NCBI RefSeq assembly: GCF_004348985.1
Contig: NZ_SMKW01000002.1
Location: 1-64,000 of the forward strand
DNA: 64,000 nt
Reading direction: 5' to 3'
Origin: Saccharopolyspora elongata
GTDB lineage: Bacteria > Actinomycetota > Actinomycetes > Mycobacteriales > Pseudonocardiaceae
In this document: in pieces, positions 60,441 to 64,000 of the stretch
Numbering within the stretch: the first letter of the stretch is position 1
Layout: each line of letters begins with the position of its first letter
The notes under the pieces: generated by a model
The model's input: the letters and a program-made list of their open reading frames with translations, nothing else
Told to the model about the DNA's origin: nothing
Databases searched by the model: none
Position numbers and translations under genes: made by a program

Positions 60441-60606
60441 CCCTTATCCGAAGTCCCGGTGGCGGAGGGCCAGCAGTCCGCCGCTGAGCAGGGCGGCCGA
60501 CAGCGTGATCATCGCCAGCGCCGGGCCCGGGTCGAACGGGTTTCCGGCGATGGTGTTCGGGATGTAGTGGAACGGCTCGAACGGCGTCCCGCCCCACACG
60601 CCGTAC
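60441..60606. repeat. 166-bp direct repeat, copy B: 3' end of the intact ABC permease
   Basis: This is the partner of 57003-57168, continuous with the complete permease gene. The copies differ at about seven positions, causing Val/Ala, Gln/Leu, Gly/Ser and Arg/His changes, so they diverged before being brought together or long ago. The two copies bracket the ATPase/pentapeptide island. Confidence 0.9.
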
Positions 60607-62036
60607 AGCGGGCCGGCGATCTGCCCCAGCGCCGCCGTTGCCACCCACACCGCCCAGCAGATCGCCCCGCTCGCCTTCGGCAGGAGCCCGTAGGCGAACG
60701 CGCAGACCGCGCCCACCAGCCACGCGGCCGGGACGGTTCCCATCGCCTGGAGGAGGATGCGCGGCACGTCCGTCGCGAAATCGCCCACGAGCCAAGCGAA
60801 GAACACCCCGAAGACGAGCCCGGTGACGGCCAGCAGCGCCGCCGTGCCGAGGCCGGTCACCAGCAGGTGCCCGGCCGCCCAGCGCAGCCGCGTCATCGGC
60901 GTGGCCTGCGCTGCTTCGGCCCGGCCGCTGCTCTCCTCGGCGCGCAGCCGCTGGACCATCAGCACCGGGTACAGGGCGATGACGTGCGCGAAGATCAGGA
61001 TGATCGGCCACAGGAAGTAGTGGAGCTCCGGACCCACCCGGCCGCCGAAGTTCTCCAGCAGCCGGGCCGCGCCGGGCGCGTTGAGCAGCTGGTGCGCCAG
61101 GGTGCTCAGCGCGCCGGCGGCGGCCGCGAACACCGCGAGCCCGACGGCCCACTTCACCAGCAGGCCGCGGTTCAGGCGCCAGGACAGGCTGATCGGGCCG
61201 CGCAGGCGCGGCGCGCACGCGGGCCCGGTGCGCTCGGGGATCAGCCCGGCTCCGAGGTCGCGGCGATCCACCAGGCGGTAGGCGATGGCCGACAGCGCCG
61301 CGGCCGTGGCGATCGACACCGCGAGCATCCACAACCGCTCGTCGCGGTACGGCGCCACCAGGTGGCTCCAGCCGATCGGCGACACGTACGTCATCCAATA
61401 CTGCCCGCTCGCGTCGCCGGCGTAGCGCAGGACGTAGGCGGCGCCGAGGGCGGAAAGCGCGAAAGCCCTTGCGGTGCGGGCGTTCTGCGCGAGCTGGGCG
61501 GCGACCGCGGCGACTCCGCCGAACACCCAACCGGCGGCGGTGATGCCCGCCGCGTAGGCGATCGACCCCACCGGGTCCAGCCCGGTCGCGATCAGCACGA
61601 CGGCGGTCAGCGCGCCACCGGCCAGGCTCACCCCGCCCGCCACCGCCAGGGCGGCGGTCAGCGCGGCGTAGCGGCTGACCGCACCCGCGCGCAGCAGCTC
61701 GGTCCGGCCGGCGTCCTCGTCGGCGCGGGTGTACCGGACGACGGCCATCAGGGCGGCGAGACCGTTCATCACGTACAGGAATCCGCCGCTGCGCCAAGAG
61801 GAGAGGACGCCGAGGTCCGGTTCGACGGTTCCGCCGCCGAGTGCCCGGAAGAAGGCGTTCTGGTTGATCATCGCGGTGTAGGTCGCCTTCAGCTCCGGCG
61901 TGCCCATGTTCCGGTTGATGTAGGCGACCATGATCAACGACATGGTGACGAGCAGGAGTACCCACCACGGCGCGATGTTCCGCTCGCGGCGCAGCGCCAG
62001 CCGCACCAGGCGGGAGGTTCCGGCGAGGCTGCTCAT
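60444..62036 (-). CDS. ABC exporter permease (ABC-2/polyketide-antibiotic-exporter type)
   Basis: A 530-residue membrane protein with about 12 hydrophobic segments in two similar halves. It has [34 protein letters not shown] and [31 protein letters not shown], repeated as [22 protein letters not shown], typical of the double-length permeases of TetR-controlled ABC exporters. It pairs with the ATPase whose stop overlaps its ATG. Its last 54 codons lie in the duplicated 166-bp segment. The substrate is probably a drug or antibiotic. Confidence 0.9.
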   Translation of the reverse strand: MSSLAGTSRLVRLALRRERNIAPWWVLLLVTMSLIMVAYINRNMGTPELKATYTAMINQNAFFRALGGGTVEPDLGVLSSWRSGGFLYVMNGLAALMAVVRYTRADEDAGRTELLRAGAVSRYAALTAALAVAGGVSLAGGALTAVVLIATGLDPVGSIAYAAGITAAGWVFGGVAAVAAQLAQNARTARAFALSALGAAYVLRYAGDASGQYWMTYVSPIGWSHLVAPYRDERLWMLAVSIATAAALSAIAYRLVDRRDLGAGLIPERTGPACAPRLRGPISLSWRLNRGLLVKWAVGLAVFAAAAGALSTLAHQLLNAPGAARLLENFGGRVGPELHYFLWPIILIFAHVIALYPVLMVQRLRAEESSGRAEAAQATPMTRLRWAAGHLLVTGLGTAALLAVTGLVFGVFFAWLVGDFATDVPRILLQAMGTVPAAWLVGAVCAFAYGLLPKASGAICWAVWVATAALGQIAGPLYGVWGGTPFEPFHYIPNTIAGNPFDPGPALAMITLSAALLSGGLLALRHRDFG

Positions 62037-62938
62037 CGGGTGGCCTCCGCAGGGGTTTTGCCGTAGTGCCGCATGAAGAGCTCTTCGAGCGTGGGCGGCC
62101 GGCTGACGAGGCTGCGAACGCCGATCGAGCCGAGCCGGCTCAGCGCCGGACCGAGGGCGTCGGCGTCGGCTTCGAAGCACACCTGGCCGTCCTCCGTCCA
62201 GAGGTCGTGCACTCCCGGGAGCTCGGCGAGCCCGTCCGCGGGGCCGGCGAGTTCGGCGCGCACGGAGGTGCGGGCCAGGTGGCGGAGTTCGGCGAGGGAA
62301 CCGGAATCGACGGCCCGGCCGTCGCGGATGATGGTGACGCGATCGCACAACTCCTCGACCTCGCCGAGGATGTGGCTGGACAGCAGCACGGTCCGGCCGC
62401 CGCGCCGTACCTCCTCCCGGACGACGTCGCGGAACACCACCTCCATCAGCGGGTCCAGGCCCGAGGTGGGTTCGTCGAGGATGAGGAGCTCGGCATCGGA
62501 GGCGAGCGCGGCGATCAGCGCCACCTTCTGCCGGTTCCCCTTGGAGTAGACGCGGGACTTGGTGCGGGGATCCAGGTCGAAGCGGTCGATCAGCTCCGCG
62601 CGCCTGGCGTGGTCGGCGCCGCCGCGCAGCTGCGTGAGGAGGTCGATGACCTCGCCGCCGGAAAGTCCGGGCCAGAGCGTGACGTCGCCCGGCACGTAGG
62701 CGAGCCTGCGGTGCAGGCTCGTCGCGTCCCGCCACGGATCGCCGCCGAGCAGCCGAGTGGTGCCCGCGTCGGCGCGCAACAGCCCGAGCAGGATCCTGAT
62801 CGTCGCGCTCTTCCCGGCGCCGTTCGGGCCGAGGAAGCCGTGCACCTCACCGGTGCGCACCGCGAGGTCGAGGCCGTCCAGCGCCGTGGTCCGGCCGAAC
62901 TCCTTGACCAGACCGGTGATCGATATCGCGTCAGTCAT
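62033..62938 (-). CDS. ABC exporter ATPase (DrrA type)
   Basis: A 301-residue ATPase. Walker [11 protein letters not shown] is near 36-45, the signature reads [15 protein letters not shown] (a Lys-Gly-Asn variant of LSGGQ), Walker [16 protein letters not shown] follows, then the switch His in [15 protein letters not shown]. The C-terminal extension ending in [10 protein letters not shown] is that of the DrrA/CcmA-type exporters. It overlaps the TetR stop by 8 bases (ATGACTGA) and the permease start by 4, forming one operon. Confidence 0.93.
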   Translation of the reverse strand: MTDAISITGLVKEFGRTTALDGLDLAVRTGEVHGFLGPNGAGKSATIRILLGLLRADAGTTRLLGGDPWRDATSLHRRLAYVPGDVTLWPGLSGGEVIDLLTQLRGGADHARRAELIDRFDLDPRTKSRVYSKGNRQKVALIAALASDAELLILDEPTSGLDPLMEVVFRDVVREEVRRGGRTVLLSSHILGEVEELCDRVTIIRDGRAVDSGSLAELRHLARTSVRAELAGPADGLAELPGVHDLWTEDGQVCFEADADALGPALSRLGSIGVRSLVSRPPTLEELFMRHYGKTPAEATR

Positions 62939-63593
62939 CGAGGCCTTCTTCGGGAACGGGGTTTCCACCGGCGGGCAGCCGCGACCGGATGGCGGCGGCT
63001 TCCTCCGGGCTGAGGAGCGGATGGGAGTAGAGGTCGAGCAGGACGCGGGCCAGCACGTCCTCGCCCTGCGGGGTGAACACGTCGACGCCGAGGCCGCGGG
63101 ACACGTGCTCGTGCATGACGGAGATGGACAGCGCCATCGCCGCGCTGACGGTCGCGCGCTGCTCCGGGGACACCTCCGGCGGATCGGAACGCTTCCGGTC
63201 GGCTTCCGCCAGCCACTGCGCGCCCAGCTCGGCGAGCTTGTCGAACAGCGGCGCGGCCCGCCCCTCGACCAGCGCTCGTGCGACGTACCGCTGGTACGGG
63301 CCGAAGGCGGCGCCCGCGACGCCGACGTAGTTCACGCCGCCCGGCGCGCTGTCGGCCCTGACGTCGTCGTTGATCCCGTTCAGGACCTTGGCGAGGTAGG
63401 CGTCGCAGGCGTCGCGCAGCGCTTCCTTGGAGCCGAAGTGGTGGCGCACCAGCCCCGACGACACGCCCGCCGTCTCGGCGATCCCGCGGATCGTCGCCCG
63501 GTCGAAGCCGTGCTCGCCGAAGTGCCGCAGCGCCGCGTCCCGGATCCGCGCTCGAGCGGTCAGGTCCTCCGGATCCAGTCCCGGCAGGCTCAT
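62931..63593 (-). CDS. TetR-family regulator of the ABC exporter
   Basis: A 220-residue TetR protein. Its helix-turn-helix is [50 protein letters not shown] helical ligand domain follows, with [21 protein letters not shown]. It leads the three-gene operon TetR, ATPase, permease, so it likely represses its own exporter and is released by the exported compound. The upstream region holds the inverted repeat ACACGCGTGT. Confidence 0.92.
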   Translation of the reverse strand: MSLPGLDPEDLTARARIRDAALRHFGEHGFDRATIRGIAETAGVSSGLVRHHFGSKEALRDACDAYLAKVLNGINDDVRADSAPGGVNYVGVAGAAFGPYQRYVARALVEGRAAPLFDKLAELGAQWLAEADRKRSDPPEVSPEQRATVSAAMALSISVMHEHVSRGLGVDVFTPQGEDVLARVLLDLYSHPLLSPEEAAAIRSRLPAGGNPVPEEGLDD

Positions 63594-63647
63594 GTCCCGT
63601 CACCTACCCACACGTGCATCTGACTATTCACACGAGAAGGATACTAC

Positions 63648-63657
63648 ACACGCGTGT
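63648..63657. promoter_or_regulatory. Candidate TetR operator in the divergent promoter region
   Basis: ACACGCGTGT is a perfect 10-bp palindrome, flanked by CTAC on the left and AG on the right so that CTACA and TGTAG also face each other. A partial copy (TTCACACGAG) lies 20 bases away. It is 55 bases upstream of the TetR start and 88 before the divergent gene. Confidence 0.6.
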
Positions 63658-63744
63658 AGCGCGGGAGTGATGGTTTCGGCGCGCGGCGACGATTCCCGGC
63701 TCCGCGAGCCGTCTACATCGGGGAACGGAACCCGAGGAGGATCA

Positions 63745-64000
63745 GTGATCGACCTGAAGCCGGCCTGCCGCCGGATGAACGACCTGCTGGCAGGCATCGC
63801 GGACGACCAGCTCGCCGCCCCCACACCCTGCGCCGAGTACACCGTCGGCGACCTGATCGACCACGTCGACGAGGCCGCTCACGGCTTCGCCGCGCTCGCC
63901 GGCCGCGACGTCGGCGAGCGAGCCGCCGACCTCGGCGACGACTGGCGGCACGAGGTCGCCGAGCACGTCCGGGCGCTCGGCGAGGCGTGGGACGACCCGG
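63745..64000 (+). CDS. TIGR03086-type DinB/mycothiol-dependent metalloprotein, 5' part
   Basis: 85 codons are visible before the window ends. IDLKPACRRMNDLLAGIADDQLAAPTPCAEYTVGDLIDHVDEAAHGFAALAG is the N-terminal four-helix-bundle pattern of the mycothiol-dependent maleylpyruvate isomerase/TIGR03086 group, where the Cys-X2-Tyr-X3-Asp segment and the His in DLIDHV help form the metal site. GAGGAGG precedes GTG 63745. Such proteins may detoxify with mycothiol; the exact role is unknown. It is divergent from the TetR gene. Confidence 0.8.
   Translation, partial: MIDLKPACRRMNDLLAGIADDQLAAPTPCAEYTVGDLIDHVDEAAHGFAALAGRDVGERAADLGDDWRHEVAEHVRALGEAWDDP

Noticed and set aside
1..64000. tRNA, rRNA and phage attachment sites
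   Set aside because: I found no cloverleaf-like or rRNA-like sequence and no integrase gene by reading. A covariance-model scan would be needed to exclude small RNAs.

Overview
The window is very G+C-rich throughout, with GTG and TTG starts, compact operons joined by ATGA/GTGA stop-start overlaps, and many TetR, LacI, DeoR, IclR and LuxR regulators. It also holds SepF, Spo0M, EspG/EspC-type secretion proteins, a Scr1/DUF5753 remnant and a DUF1876 protein. Together these point to a free-living filamentous actinomycete, most likely of the Pseudonocardiales (Amycolatopsis/Saccharopolyspora-like). That placement is inference from gene content, not a database match.

Layout. 1-4700: the 3' end of a group II intron sits inside a membrane-dipeptidase gene, followed by a small catabolic operon (LDH2/DUF3726-like protein, RidA, MFS transporter, cupin dioxygenase) and gene debris. 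4.8-11.6 kb: DUF1876 protein, membrane protein, PAS-PAS-GGDEF protein, exported cupredoxin, large LuxR-type ATPase regulator, Ser-rich secreted protein. 11.8-14.1 kb: SDR plus drug-type MFS pair behind a palindromic operator. 14.2-14.8 kb: a SepF-like gene and a repeat element. 14.8-19.6 kb: an apparent N-acetylgalactosamine locus (sugar porter, SIS isomerase, DeoR regulator, Tat-exported GH109 enzyme). 19.6-22.3 kb: nucleotidyltransferase and a two-component system. 22.6-29.9 kb: a six-gene type VII secretion substrate/chaperone cassette without its ATPase or channel, ended by a clear terminator and followed upstream by a second large LuxR regulator. 30-34.5 kb: a LacI-controlled operon of amidohydrolase, thiol-dioxygenase cupin and an aromatic-amino-acid-lyase homologue with an altered MIO triad. 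34.5-41.1 kb: a frameshifted gene, aquaglyceroporin, MntH, a frameshifted pyrophosphatase, Spo0M, an ArsR-like regulator and a hydrolase. 41.1-49.2 kb: an FAD monooxygenase and a LacI-controlled sugar ABC importer with a glycoside hydrolase. 49.3-53.6 kb: TetR/FAD-monooxygenase pair, MFS exporter and IclR regulator. 53.9-55.4 kb: an acetyl-CoA hydrolase/CoA-transferase. 55.5-60.6 kb: an accessory patch with a SUKH-like immunity protein and a two-gene island. 60.4-63.6 kb: a TetR-regulated ABC exporter; the window ends in a DinB/mycothiol-type protein.

The most unusual stretch is 57003-60606. A P-loop ATPase with a TPR-like C-terminus and a membrane-anchored pentapeptide-repeat protein face each other tail to tail with overlapping ends. 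They are enclosed by two diverged 166-bp copies of the 3' end of the neighbouring ABC permease gene, have lower G+C than their neighbours, and lie beside a SUKH-type gene. This looks like a transferred module, possibly a conflict or defence system, that rebuilt the end of its target gene. Other notable points are the intron, the altered lyase, the orphan type VII cassette, an SDR lacking its catalytic Tyr/Lys, a LuxR regulator with a broken Walker A motif, and several well-formed operators.
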